From: Aplysia californica
Lineage: Eukaryota; Mollusca; Gastropoda; Aplysiida; Aplysiidae
Reading direction: 5' to 3'
Length of the DNA: 27,202 nt
Assembly: GCF_000002075.1 (NCBI RefSeq)
Contig: NW_004797279.1
Coordinates: 981,391 to 1,008,592 of the forward strand
The notes beneath the pieces were generated by a model, which had not been told where the DNA came from, did no database searches, and was given only the letters and a program-made list of their open reading frames with translations. The position numbers and the translations under genes were made by a program. This document shows, one piece after another, positions 1 through 9,180 of the stretch (positions are counted from its first letter, which is position 1; the number at the start of each line of letters is the position of its first letter).

Positions 1-45
1 TATACCTTAGCTAGAGTAAGGCATAATATGGTCATATGAGCGCCG
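1..45 (-). repeat. Possible 3' fragment of SINE family A
   Basis: Read on the minus strand, positions 43-30 give GCGCTCATATGACC, which exactly matches a block near the 3' end of the SINE-A copy at 6849-7374 (there at about 7316-7329). The bases that follow resemble the family only loosely. The match is short and the window edge cuts it off, so this is only a suggestion. Confidence 0.25.
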
Positions 46-90
46 GGGGTGGATGCCAACAGAGAAGTCTAAACGGGGAGTCAGGCTTAC

Positions 91-114
91 ATCTAGATCT
101 AGATCTAGATCTAG
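91..114. repeat. (ATCTAG)4 hexamer repeat
   Basis: Four perfect copies of ATCTAG in tandem. The array is self-complementary because it reads AGATCT/TCTAGA throughout. No gene is associated with it. Confidence 0.9.
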
Positions 115-540
115 CCTCAACAGCACAAAGTCTGCTTCGACTATCATTAAAGCACCCCTGAAATAACAGTTCACAAGAGAGTGACAAACATACAAAAGAA
201 TACTTAGCTTAGAGTGAGGAAAAATGACGATAGTGAGGATGAGGAAAGAAAAAGCTACAGTTCACCTATGATCCTATGCTGTTCCGGCACAGTATGAGCA
301 TGATATTGTATTGATAAATCAGCCCATTTACAAATCTGCTGTGCATAAGAACATGTTAATATCCCCCCTTTGGGAATTGGGGAATAGCGTAAAGAGTAAA
401 CACACTTCAGTCATTAGCACTGCACTGGGGAAGTTGGGGGGGAACTCACGAGAAGGGTAACTGGTCAAGTGGTATGACCGCCAGGCTCCAGAAAACGGTG
501 GAGGATGGCTGTGGTAGTTTTGTGGCTTCTGAAAAAGAAT
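115..540. other. Spacer with no recognised feature
   Basis: AT-rich sequence in which I see no gene, tRNA or terminal repeat. The short open frames here have no recognisable protein character. Confidence 0.6.
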
Positions 541-960
541 AGAAAAAGATTTTTGTTAAAGAATCCATCGTATCGTATTGTTCGGTTTTGACTTATGCCC
601 ATATAAACAATTAAATGTCTTTTCTTACGTTTCGGGGCCTCCGGTTTAAATATTCGTCTCCAACAGGACCAGGTCAAAATTTAAGGGAAAAAATGTTAAA
701 GGATCCACCACATCTTATTGTATGCTTTTGGCTAATTCCCACATATAAAAAAAAATCAGTAAAAACAAGAAAAATATTCATTGAGTCCTTTTTTTAATAC
801 CGTTCTCCCATTGGATCCAATTAAAAAATTGTGAAAATCCGTCATATCGTATCGTATGTCAATACAGTATAGTTGAAAGTATGTTTTTACAAAAGTCATG
901 ACCCACGTTTTAAACTTCGTTCTCAAAATATGTCAGTCAAAAACATTTGTTAATAAACCT
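541..960. repeat. Degenerate ~140-bp tandem repeat, two to three units
   Basis: Positions 551-610 align without gaps to 691-750 at an offset of exactly 140, with roughly 70% identity. Shared blocks include TGTTAAAG, ATCCA, TATTGT, TTTTG and CCCA. The word ATCGTATCGTAT at 567-578 recurs at 846-857, an offset of 279 or about two periods, which suggests a third, poorly preserved unit. Function is unknown; it is probably an old satellite or an internally repeated part of a transposon. Confidence 0.5.
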
Positions 961-1032
961 GTGGTTTCGGTCTGTGTAGTTTTGACTAATACCTCTGTAA
1001 ATACTTTAAATCCATCCCATGTCTCCCAAATA

Positions 1033-1101
1033 CTCTCTCTCTCTTTCTCTCTCTCTCTTTCGCTCTCTTTCTCTCTCTTTCTCTTTTTCTTTCTCTCTCT
1101 T

Positions 1102-1159
<58 letters not shown>

Positions 1160-1237
1160 CTCTCTCTCTCTCTCTCTTTTTCGCTCTCTCTCTCCTTCTC
1201 CATCCCTCTGTTTTGTCTCTTTTTCTCTTTCTCTCTG
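1033..1237. repeat. (TC)n microsatellite, impure
   Basis: About 200 bases of almost pure TC/CT dinucleotides, with TTT and C interruptions. Serine/leucine or arginine/glutamate open frames through the tract are by-products of the repeat. Confidence 0.97.
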
Positions 1238-2234
1238 AATCTATTTTCGTTAATTCCCCTTTTTGCTGGGTTAATCCTTCGTTTCCGAAGAGTAAGTCGG
1301 CTTTAAAACTAACTAGTTTTACCTTAAGGCTAGTCGTGATTGCTTTAAATTTCCAGACGTTTCTTTGTTTCGTAGTTGGTTGCCGTCCTTGTTTTGACGT
1401 ATTTCTTGTTCGTTCTATTTTCTGATTTTAAATTGTTTTCTTCAGTGTTAAGGGCTGTGTTTTTTTGCGCTGTTTTTCACTTCGTCTTGTTACACACATA
1501 TAGTGTGTCTGTTCTTGTGAAAGAACGCTTTCTAGTTTCCCACCTAGTGCCAGGAGATTCGTTTTTATCCATGGTGCCACGGGAGGTCTTCACGTCTTAT
1601 TTTCTGCTTATTTTGTTTTCCGTTTATATTAAACACACTGTTCCTATTTTTAAAACCGAACGATTTTGAATTGCCATTCAGCAAATTAAAAAGTGCAAAG
1701 ATGTTGAGTAAAATCCTATTCATATGTTGCTGTATGTAGGCTTACTGTCTTACAATATATTTAAAGCTTTATTAAGAGTTTTAAGGCACATGCAACACCA
1801 AAAGGTCTTAACACTGCCGAAGTCTTACAATATGAATTCTAAAAAAAGACGGAGGCAGTTAGTTTTTCTTCCCCTCAGATCCAACGTTCGATAAATGGGC
1901 TCAAGAATCTGGAAAAGTAAATGGTAAGAAAAGGGAAACGATCCCATCGCAACATCAGAGAGACAGTGACGTTTGCGTGGCGCCCCTCCAAAAGCCCACT
2001 TGGCAGCCTTGCTGGAGTCACAGAGGGAGAACTCTTGATTTTTGCCAGCCATTCAGGTATCCCAGTAGTAACAGAAATCTTTGTGAGATACTAAACGGAC
2101 ACGCGGATGTCTGGTTAAGATTCAAACCCGCATGTGGAAAGAGACGTAAGGGTCGTCTACTCTAAGGTGCCGAATGAAAGGGGCAGGGTAGGAATAAGAG
2201 AAGGGGGAAGGTGGAAATGTGGTCCAAAATTAGT
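1238..2234. other. Spacer with no recognised gene
   Basis: The first part, to about 1680, is T-rich on the plus strand. The rest is ordinary AT-rich spacer. A minus-strand open frame at 1825-2052 has a plausible amino-acid mix but matches nothing I know. A weak B-box-like word lies on the minus strand near 2120. No feature here is strong enough to call. Confidence 0.5.
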
Positions 2235-2239
2235 AAACT

Positions 2240-3375
2240 CAATTTTTTTAACGTTCGTTTTGACAAGCCGACATCTGTCAAAGAGGCGATTCAAAATGAC
2301 CTCACAGACGACAACAAAGACACAGACGAAGACTTTGACAAGAGCAAGAGAATATATTTGTGGTTAATATTAATGAGGTCAAGATCATGTTTAATTGTCT
2401 GAAAGTTCACAAAGCGAATGGATTCGATGGAATAAAGAGTAAAATTATTAAAATGTACTCTACTCAGTTATCTCCCATTTATACTAATATTTTCAATACG
2501 TCTTTGAAAGAACGAATAATCCACTCTCGTGGAAATGCTCTGAAATAATTCCTGTCCCAAAGAAACAATCAATACAAAATTTGATGACCTAGAACGGTGG
2601 CTTTAATATCAGTCCTTATGAAATGTCAAGAAAAACTGGTTCTAAAAGAACTGAAGAAATCAACAGAATACACACAGGATAACATGCAATTTTCCCATTG
2701 TACCAAGAGGGGCTCAGAGGATGTTATTCTCTTGTTATTAGAAAACAACTACAAGCACATAGACAAACCCAAAAATTACTGCAGGATACTTTTTGCTGAT
2801 TTTTCATCCGCTTTCAACACAATCCAACCGCACATAATGGTTTCAAAATTAATTAACATGAACATAAACAAGAACATTATAGCATGGATACTTGAGTTCT
2901 TAACCAATCGAACTCTATATGTAAAATTAAATAGTGTTTAATCCGACCTAATATTCACGAACACCGGTGCGCCCCAAGTTTGTGTAATCTCCCCTGTCTT
3001 GTTTACGCTCTATGCCAAAGACTGCACTTTTGATAACAAAAGCATCAAACTAATAAAATTTGCAGGAACGCTGTAAATGTATTTACAAATTGGTGTGGTA
3101 GCCACTTTCTTTTACTTAATGTACACAAGTCAAAAAAAAAATAATGATAGACTTTAGATAAAAAAAAGAACAATTGCAACCACTATTTATTAAAGATGAT
3201 TAAGTGGAGGTGGTAAGCTCTTACAAGTATCTTGGTGTAACAATTGATAACAAATTTGACTGGCCTCCCCATGCTACTCTTGAGGATAAAAAGGTAAATC
3301 AAAGAATGTTCCTTTTAAGGAAATTAGAAGTTTCCAGGTTTATAATAAGAATATGTCCCTTTTATACCATTATAT
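2240..3375 (+). pseudogene. CR1/L2-type reverse transcriptase remnant, N-terminal and core part
   Basis: Recognisable blocks appear in the family order. FFNVRFDK begins near 2246. KVHKANGFDGIKSKIIK begins near 2402. WKCSEIIPVPKK is at about 2530-2565, and VALISVLMKCQEKLVLKEL begins near 2600. The first catalytic block, FADFSSAFNTIQPHIMVSK, is at about 2790-2850. Next come FLTNRTLYVKL and a degraded GAPQG block reading GAPQVCVISPVLFTLY at about 2968-3015. The YxDD-equivalent block, normally FADDT, reads FAGTL at about 3060-3073, so the metal-binding aspartates are lost. Later blocks are NVFTNWC, LLLNVHKSK, SYKYLGVTIDNKFDW and FLLRKLEVS. There are frame changes near 2355, 2520 and 2590 and in-frame stops at 2939-2941 and after FAGTL. 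About 30 residues are missing after FAGTL. It cannot be functional. Confidence 0.85.
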
Positions 3376-3735
3376 GATTTGGGATATAGGGGGCTCTGTG
3401 TGAGGTAGTACCTTTCATGTTTGGCAAGCTGCACCCTACCTGGTAGGGCGGACGGCCATCACTGGTCCTCACACATCCTCTAAATCTCTCACATGTGGCT
3501 CCACAGCGCCATACACCGGTACACCGCTTCAGCTGGCGGACTTATCCATGTGAGTGGGTGGTGTTTACACTGCACCACTGGGTGGATGAGCAGCATCAAG
3601 TAGACAACGGCCAAGACCGGTAGGGTCCCATGATAGACCCAACGGTCAGAGCGGAAGGGTTCCAAGCTGAACTCAACGGTCAAATGTATGCATTTGGGGG
3701 CGACCCACATCATATTCGAGACACACCACATGAGA
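3376..3735. other. GC-richer block of unknown origin at the 5' side of the RTE fragment
   Basis: About 360 bases whose composition differs from the AT-rich surroundings. They lie between the point where the CR1/L2 reading ends and the point where RTE protein similarity begins (LYHIFVDFKK, from about 3737). No frame shows known protein blocks. It could be part of the inserted element, a separate SINE or transposon piece, or a rearranged 5' end. I do not recognise it. Confidence 0.5.
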
Positions 3736-4848
3736 ATGAACCTATATCATATCTTCGTGGATTTTAAAAAGACCTTCGACAGGGTCTGGCATGCAGCCTT
3801 ATGGGCAAACATGAGGAAATATAACATCAACGCCAACCTGATCAACGTCATAAAACAACTATATGACAAGGCCCCCAGAGCAGTCTACCTTAAGGGCAGC
3901 ATGGGGGATTGGTTCAGGACAACGGTCGGGGTGAGGCAAGGCTGTTTGCTCTCTCCAACTCTCTTCAACATCTTCGTAGAACGAATCATGACTGACACTC
4001 TGGAAGACCACAATGGAACAATCAGTATTGGAGGCAGGACAATCACTAACTTGCGTTTTGCCGATTACATCTATGGATTAGCAGGAGAAGAACAGGATCT
4101 CGCCACACTAGTGGAGCGGCTGGACACAACCTCAACAGCCTACGGCATGGAGATCAGTGCCGAGAAAACCAAGCTAATAACCAATAACACCAATGGCATC
4201 AACGCGGACATCAAAGTCAAGGGCGAGAAACTTGAGACTGTCAACAGCTTCAAATACCTTAGATCAATTGTCTCAGATGAAGGCTCAAGACCAGAAATTA
4301 TCTCCAGAATCACGCAAACCACAGCTGCGCTGTCAAAACTGAAGCCTATTTGGAGGGACAGAAACATCACACACAACCCAAAAAAATCAGACGAATGCGC
4401 ACACTGGTCATCTCAATATTTTTATACGCCTGCGAGTCGTGGACACTGGCAACAGAATTAGAGAAAAAGATTCAGACCACAGAGTTGAGATTTTACCGCA
4501 GACTCCTTGACATCTCGTACAAAGACCCCGTTTCAAATGCTGAGGTACGAAAGAGAATCACCAACCCAGTGGGGCAGCTGGAAGATCTACTGACCACAGT
4601 GAAGAGACGAAAATAATTAAAATGGTATGGGCATGTCACAAGATCCACTGGACTTGCCAAAACAATCCTGCAAGGAACCGTACAAGGAAAGAGAAAGAGA
4701 AGAAGGCAGAGAAGGAGATGGAAGGACAACATTACAGAGGGGACAGGAAAGACTATGGTTGACAATCTGAGGAAAGCAGATGACAAAAATAGATGGCGAG
4801 AGCTGGTTTTCATATGCAGTGGTGCCCCCCACGGTCGCCCCAACTACA
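3736..4848 (+). pseudogene. RTE-type reverse transcriptase remnant
   Basis: The RT core is clear: VDFKKTFDRVWHAALW (about 3757-3804), VGVRQGCLLSPTLFNIFVER (about 3927-3986) and a catalytic block reading FADYI at 4056-4070. The usual FADD pair has become Asp-Tyr. Downstream blocks are YGMEISAEKTKLITNN, VNSFKYL and TTAALSKLKPIW. The frame changes in the run of seven A at 4380-4386, after which LVISIFLYACESWTLATELE (about 4408-4467) and FYRRLLDISYKD (about 4491-4526) continue in a new frame. A TAA at 4614-4616 interrupts the ending, which then reads LKWYGHVTRS, RRRWKDNI and RWRELV. That WYGH...RW tail is typical of RTE-like proteins. With one frameshift, one stop and a lost catalytic aspartate it is inactive, although its protein is far less eroded than the host LINE's, which fits a younger insertion. 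Confidence 0.87.
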
Positions 4849-4868
4849 GGATAGAAGAAGAAGAAGAT
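3736..4868 (+). mobile_element. 5'-truncated RTE-type LINE inserted in the CR1/L2 LINE
   Basis: Carries the middle and C-terminal part of an endonuclease/reverse-transcriptase of RTE type (BovB/RTE-X relatives) and ends in a (GAA)n/(AAG)n run at about 4852-4867. Short trinucleotide tails are common for this clade. The host LINE's protein resumes directly after it (KDKEELDRTIKKAGK from about 4925), so this is a nested insertion. No clear target-site duplication is visible; only ATT is shared near the two junctions. The endonuclease domain is absent. Confidence 0.85.
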
Positions 4869-5430
4869 TGAAAGCGAGTTTTTTTTGTATTTGCTGCTGG
4901 GCTGGGAATTGTTAGGTGAAAGATAAAGAAGAATTGGACAGAACCATTAAGAAAGCCGGCAAGATCTCTGGATATGATTTTACTAGAATTGCTGAAATGT
5001 ATTACACCACAAGTATAACAAAGATAAAAAGCGTTATAAAAGACCCATCACACCCCTTTTATACGCAAATTGTAATATCACGCAGCGGCAAGTAATATGT
5101 ACCTCCAAAAACAAAGAAAAAAAAAACATAAAAGAAGTTTTCTACCATCTAGCATAAGGCTATTTTCATAATAAGCATAATATGTATTGCTCTTTAGAGA
5201 ATGTATATGTATAACTCCGAAGGTCTTTTAATTAAATTCCTGCACGTGGTTGAATGATACATCTGGTGTAAAATGTACATTTTGTCAGCTTTATTTCTCT
5301 TTTCATATTGAATATTAATGTGAGTAATATATAATTAATTTTTTTATGTATACCTGCATGTGTTTTTACGGTCCTGCACAGCCGAGAAAAAGTTCCCTCT
5401 GGGATAATAAAGTATTATCTTATCTTATCT
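4869..5430 (+). pseudogene. CR1/L2-type LINE, C-terminal part, 3' UTR and tail
   Basis: After the RTE insertion the older LINE continues: KDKEELDRTIKKAGKISG (about 4924-4977), then SITKIKSVIKDPSHPFYTQI and SGK with a stop near 5096. The DPSHP motif followed by a short basic ending is the normal C-terminus of CR1/L2-group reverse transcriptases. An AT-rich 3' UTR of about 300 bases follows, ending in AATAAAG and (TATCT)3. Confidence 0.8.
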
Positions 5431-5447
5431 ATAAACGGGTGGCGGGA

Positions 5448-5493
5448 GGGGGGGGGTTGGAATTTTAAAGAAGGGAAGAGGGGGGGGGGGGGC
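5448..5493. repeat. Poly-G tract
   Basis: Two runs of G (about 8 and 13 long) within 50 bases, separated by purine-rich sequence. It could form a G-quadruplex on this strand. Confidence 0.85.
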
Positions 5494-6848
5494 ACATTCA
5501 ACCTCATACACATGTGCTAGTAGAAACAAATCTGCTTTATTTCTCCTTCAGTGAATTAAAAAAACCAAGAGATCCTGAAATTCTGCTTATTTTAGTAAGT
5601 TCCTGTGACAACCTTTCCCATTTAGGAACAAACCCTTTTCATTAAAAAATATAAACCAATGTACAACATTTTAAAAATGTAAATAAAAAAAAAATTGAGA
5701 TAGCTAATAGGAACTAGTACTAATACTGAGGGTAATTTGCCATTTACAAAAAAACCCAAAAAATAGAAGTTTCATTCAAGCATAAGATTCGAGATAATAA
5801 TATAATGTTTCACACGATCGTCGGTCGTGGCAAGCTGGAAAATAATAAACGGAGGGCATTGAAAAAGGACCGGGGGTGGGGTGGGGGGACCTAAAAAATA
5901 ATAAGCGGGGGCGGGGAGGGGGATGCTTATTCGATACCTTAGAGTAGTGTAAGAAGTAAAATTACAGAGAAAATGACCGCCAAGGTTGTGTGTCTTCCAG
6001 AGCTGGAGTGTCCTTTGGAATTGCACATTTATATTTTCTGTGCCTTTCAAGGTTTTTTTCACTAAAATGTCGGGTTCGTCCCTAAAAGTGGAAAGTGTAT
6101 AATTTTATAAAGATTTTCTTGAGTTAGAAAGCCCATCGCAATGACACAATAACTTATCAATAACTGGAAAAAAAGAAGACTCGCTCACAGGCACAACAAA
6201 GAGAAGACACAGAAGAGACGCCCTTTGTAGTTTTGCTTAAATAAAGGGAAGCACATAGACACACAGACTTTCATTTCACCCCGAGAAGCTGCCACAAGAT
6301 AGACAGAAGAAAATAAAACAACAGAGACAACGGTAAATAAATTGAGCTTTTTATGTTTAATGACGTCAAATTCCTAGGAAATTTCATTGTACTGGGACTC
6401 CTAAATCTTGTTGTCATTGTGCATTGCTCTATTTTATGTTATTTTATTCCAGACTAGAAAAAAAGGTAACTTTATTTAAAGGCTTAAAACGTATTTTATG
6501 GATTGCAGTTGGCAGTGCAGGGAAGCAGGAAAGAACAGTAAGAAAACAGAAACTTAAACTCTATATCAATGTGTGGCATCCTGGGGATAAAAGACTCTCG
6601 ACAAAAATAATAAAATCAAAGAAACCTGATTTCTCCGCCTGTCGGGCAATTTATATTGACAATTTTGTTTTTGTTTTTGAACAAGACCTTTTATGGCTAT
6701 AAGAAAACATTTCCTCGTGGATTTTACTGAAAACGTTGATGAAAAGCCCACAAAATGTACATCTGCATTCTGCTCTTCACAAGAACACTCAAAGTTGAGA
6801 AGACAAAAATACTTTGGCGAACCAATATCTCGTTAATCAGACCTGTGA
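5494..6848. other. AT-rich spacer with one dispersed-repeat copy
   Basis: No gene seen. Positions about 5955-6040 resemble 13115-13205 (roughly 70% by eye), so one copy of an old dispersed repeat lies here. G-rich patches occur at about 5870-5925. A TGACGTCA octamer is at 6361-6368. None of the open frames looks like a real protein. Confidence 0.5.
6838..6848 (+). repeat. Target-site duplication, left copy (SINE-A)
   Basis: CAGACCTGTGA, identical to 7375-7385. It sets the left boundary of the SINE at 6849. Confidence 0.9.
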
Positions 6849-7374
6849 GGGGGCTCTCGTGGCCTAGAGGTTAAGGTGTTGGCCTCTCATTCAAAGGTCC
6901 CGGGTTCGATTCCGGGTAGCGACCAAAACATTTTCTTCTCTAAAATTGTCTCCTTTCACATCCTTTCCTGATCTCTAACAATGTTCTGTTGTCTGCTTTC
7001 ATTTCCACTTTCTGCCCCCACCCCCTCACCTCCTTTGCCCCCTCCTCTGGGCTCCTGACTCTTTCTGCAGCCTTTCTACTGCTACTCCTTGGCTCCTCCT
7101 AACTGCTGTCTTTCTGCCACACCCCTGATCTTCTGGTAGGAAAGATCTACACCTAGCCTTCTCGGACAAGGGCGAAAAATCTCGGAGGGCCCGTGTGCAA
7201 GTTGCGCACGTTAAAGATCCCTTGGTGGTCTAAAATCGATAAGAGTAGGCTTCGGCCGCCACCCGGGCAAAATTCAAAATTTCCTACCAACGAAAAAGTA
7301 TTAGGTGTGTCCCGCGCGCTCATATGACCTTATGCAGTTGCGAGCGCCGTAAAACCCTATACTAAACAAACAAA
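6849..7374 (+). mobile_element. SINE family A, complete copy
   Basis: A tRNA-derived SINE of about 526 bp. The head (6849-6925) has a Pol III A box, TGGCCTAGAGG, and a perfect B box, GGTTCGATTCC, at about 6904-6914; it loosely resembles tRNA-Glu. The acceptor ends do not pair properly, so it is not a working tRNA. A pyrimidine-rich body follows (about 6935-7135). Then comes a conserved domain with CTTCTCGGACAAGGGCGAAA, TTGCGCACGTTAAAGATCCC and CGCGCTCATATGACC, ending in CAAACAAA. An exact 11-bp target duplication flanks it, which fits LINE-driven insertion. Partial copies lie at 11249-11411 and 21611-22175. The intact duplication suggests this is the youngest copy here. Confidence 0.9.
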
Positions 7375-7385
7375 CAGACCTGTGA
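7375..7385 (+). repeat. Target-site duplication, right copy (SINE-A)
   Basis: CAGACCTGTGA, an exact repeat of 6838-6848, directly after the CAAACAAA tail of the SINE. Confidence 0.9.
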
Positions 7386-7693
7386 CACCAAGCGACCCCT
7401 ACCTCCCTTTGTTGCAAATATCTTGACCTCTATTCAAGAGAGATTGGTATTTAAAAAAAAATCTAAAGCAAGGCCAATGAACAGATTTTAAGATAATACC
7501 AATTCCACATGTCAAAAGTACTGACGAGCGCTTGATCCCGCCGTGTCAAGACGAAAATATGACACGTGCTTTTAAGCTCCGATTCTCATTTCGCCAAGAA
7601 AGCGTTGTACCAACTTCTGGAGGGCTAGCGACGGGTTATTTTTGATTTGTCTCCCCCCGCCCCACTCCCACTCAAACTCACCCCCATTTTTGC

Positions 7694-7696
<3 letters not shown>
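7386..7696. other. Spacer, nothing recognised
   Basis: No gene, RNA or repeat ends seen. It becomes C-rich just before the (AC)n block. Confidence 0.6.
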
Positions 7697-7764
<68 letters not shown>

Positions 7765-7956
7765 ACATACACCCCCTCCCCCCCCCACAAACATACACAT
7801 ATATACACAGGCCCACAGAAATACGCACACACATACAAGCACATAGAAATACATAAACAAATACATCCACAAAAACACACGTAAACACAGCAACAAATAC
7901 GCGTGCGCAAGCTCACACGCATACATACACACAGGTGTGCACTCACACAGACACAC

Positions 7957-8006
<50 letters not shown>

Positions 8007-8016
8007 CCACACAACA
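7697..8016. repeat. Compound (AC)n microsatellite block
   Basis: A near-pure (AC)n run at about 7703-7772 is followed by a C-run, about 170 bases of irregular ACA/ATAC-rich sequence, and a second pure (AC)n run at about 7960-8004. The irregular middle looks like an older, decayed part of one original array. Cys/Val-rich or Thr/His-rich open frames through it are artefacts. Confidence 0.95.
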
Positions 8017-8667
8017 GACAAACAGGGACCACCACATTGACCCCAGCCTGTAAACAAGGACGTTGCCCAAGAAAGTGAGAAACCTGAGCCTAGAAGACGA
8101 TGGATTTCTTCCCCAAATAAATCACTCAGTCTTTAGCTTCATCGGGTACAGCTACACCACGGGTCGAGCCATTACTGCGTCAACTGGGAACCGAATACAA
8201 AGACTTTCCAAGGATACTATCAGGCTTTATCAAAATAACATTCGTTTATCCGTGCGAAGCTCATTCAGAAAAGTCTTGTTAATCCTTAGATGAAATAAAC
8301 TCCGCGAATCTTTCTTTTTCCGTAAAAAAAAGCAACAACAACAATAAAAACAAAAACAACAAAAACAACAAAACAATGCATACACAGGTACACACAACCG
8401 CAAGCACATCTAACTACGTAAACCATTTCGATGTTCCGATTTTTATATGGAGTAAGCAAGCATGGCATCCTTTATTCTAAATTAAAACTCAATGAGAACA
8501 AGATCGAAAAGGTATGTTTGCTATGTCTCTCGAACCTTTGACGAGTATTGTCACTGAAAACATTAAACCTGCTTACAAAACACAAGCTCATGAAAATAAG
8601 AATATTTACCCCCCCCCCCTAAAAAAAAGCCCCAACCAGCCCAACAAAAAGCAACGCAAGAAGCAAA
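8017..8667. other. Spacer with A/C-rich tracts
   Basis: No gene seen. A CAA/CAAAA tract lies at about 8325-8375. A C-run followed by an A/C-rich, G-poor stretch lies at about 8609-8660, directly before SINE-B. Confidence 0.55.
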
Positions 8668-9021
8668 AGCGGTGGCCTAATGTTTAGACTCTCGGACTCG
8701 CAACTGTAAGTCGTGGGTTCGAATCCCGTCAGGCGCCCGACGTTGCGTCCTTGGGAAATGCACTTTTCACGAATTTTAATCACTTCACCAAGATGGAAAT
8801 GGGTATCCAGCCATAGACAGCGAAAGCTCTTGTCAGTTTGTTAGTGTTTGAGCGCCTAATCAGCTGCTTGCACTGTATGCTTTCCGGGAGGCAGAGAATG
8901 TTTTTGAGTGTTTTGCGGTATGCTTGGGTAATAATAATAATATAGTGTAAAGCGTATAGAGCTTGCTGTTGATGGGGAGTATTCGTTATACAAATGTTAT
9001 TTATCACCATCGTTATTATTA

Positions 9022-9059
<38 letters not shown>

Positions 9060-9090
9060 TATTATTACTATTATTATTATTATTTATTAG
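8668..9090 (+). mobile_element. SINE family B with (TTA)n tail
   Basis: A second tRNA-derived SINE, unrelated to family A. Its head has an A-box-like TGGCCTAATGTTT (from 8673) and a perfect B box, GGTTCGAATCC, at 8716-8726. The body includes TTGCGTCCTTGGGAAATGCA and AAATGGGTATCCAGCC, a layout shared by many invertebrate tRNA SINEs. The 3' part has AAGCGTATAGAGCTTG and GTTATACAAATG, followed by a (TTA)n array at about 9014-9090. I take the array to be the grown SINE tail. No clear target-site duplication was found. Confidence 0.75.
9014..9090. repeat. (TTA)n microsatellite
   Basis: About 25 ATT/TTA trinucleotides with a few C interruptions, at the 3' end of SINE-B. Confidence 0.93.
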
Positions 9091-9180
9091 ATTCCATCTT
9101 TAACTTGATTTGTCGCACAAAGCATCTGCTCTACTCTTGCACACACATGCACACTTTACGTTTTCATGGGTCAACAGTAA

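Larger units (their letters stand above)
2235..5430 (+). mobile_element. CR1/L2-superclade LINE, 5'-truncated and interrupted
   Basis: A dead non-LTR retrotransposon in plus orientation. Its reverse-transcriptase ORF can be followed from about 2240 to 3375, is broken by foreign sequence (about 3376-4868), and resumes to about 5095. A 3' UTR follows, ending in AATAAAGTATTATC and a (TATCT)3 tail at 5414-5430. A short tandem tail of this kind is typical of CR1/L2-type LINEs. The endonuclease domain is missing, as is usual in 5'-truncated copies. Several stops and frameshifts show that it is old. The exact subfamily (L2, Rex1 or CR1) cannot be settled by eye. Confidence 0.85.

Noticed and set aside
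91-114. Telomere-like repeat
   Set aside because: The unit is ATCTAG, not TTAGGG or a known variant, and only four copies exist.
898-1425. Ser/Leu-rich open frame of 175 codons
   Set aside because: It is the (TC)n tract read as protein; no non-repetitive domain is attached.
2090-2175. Minus-strand tRNA-like segment with GGGTTTGAATCTT
   Set aside because: The B-box match is imperfect, the A box is doubtful and no stems form.
6849-6925. Functional tRNA gene
   Set aside because: A and B boxes are good, but the acceptor and anticodon stems do not pair properly and a SINE body with target duplication is attached.
7572-8070. Cys/Val-rich frames of 130-161 codons on the minus strand
   Set aside because: Translation of the (AC)n block; the character vanishes outside the repeat.
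8668-8740. Functional tRNA gene
   Set aside because: Same reasoning: good B box but poor cloverleaf, and it continues into a SINE body and (TTA)n tail.
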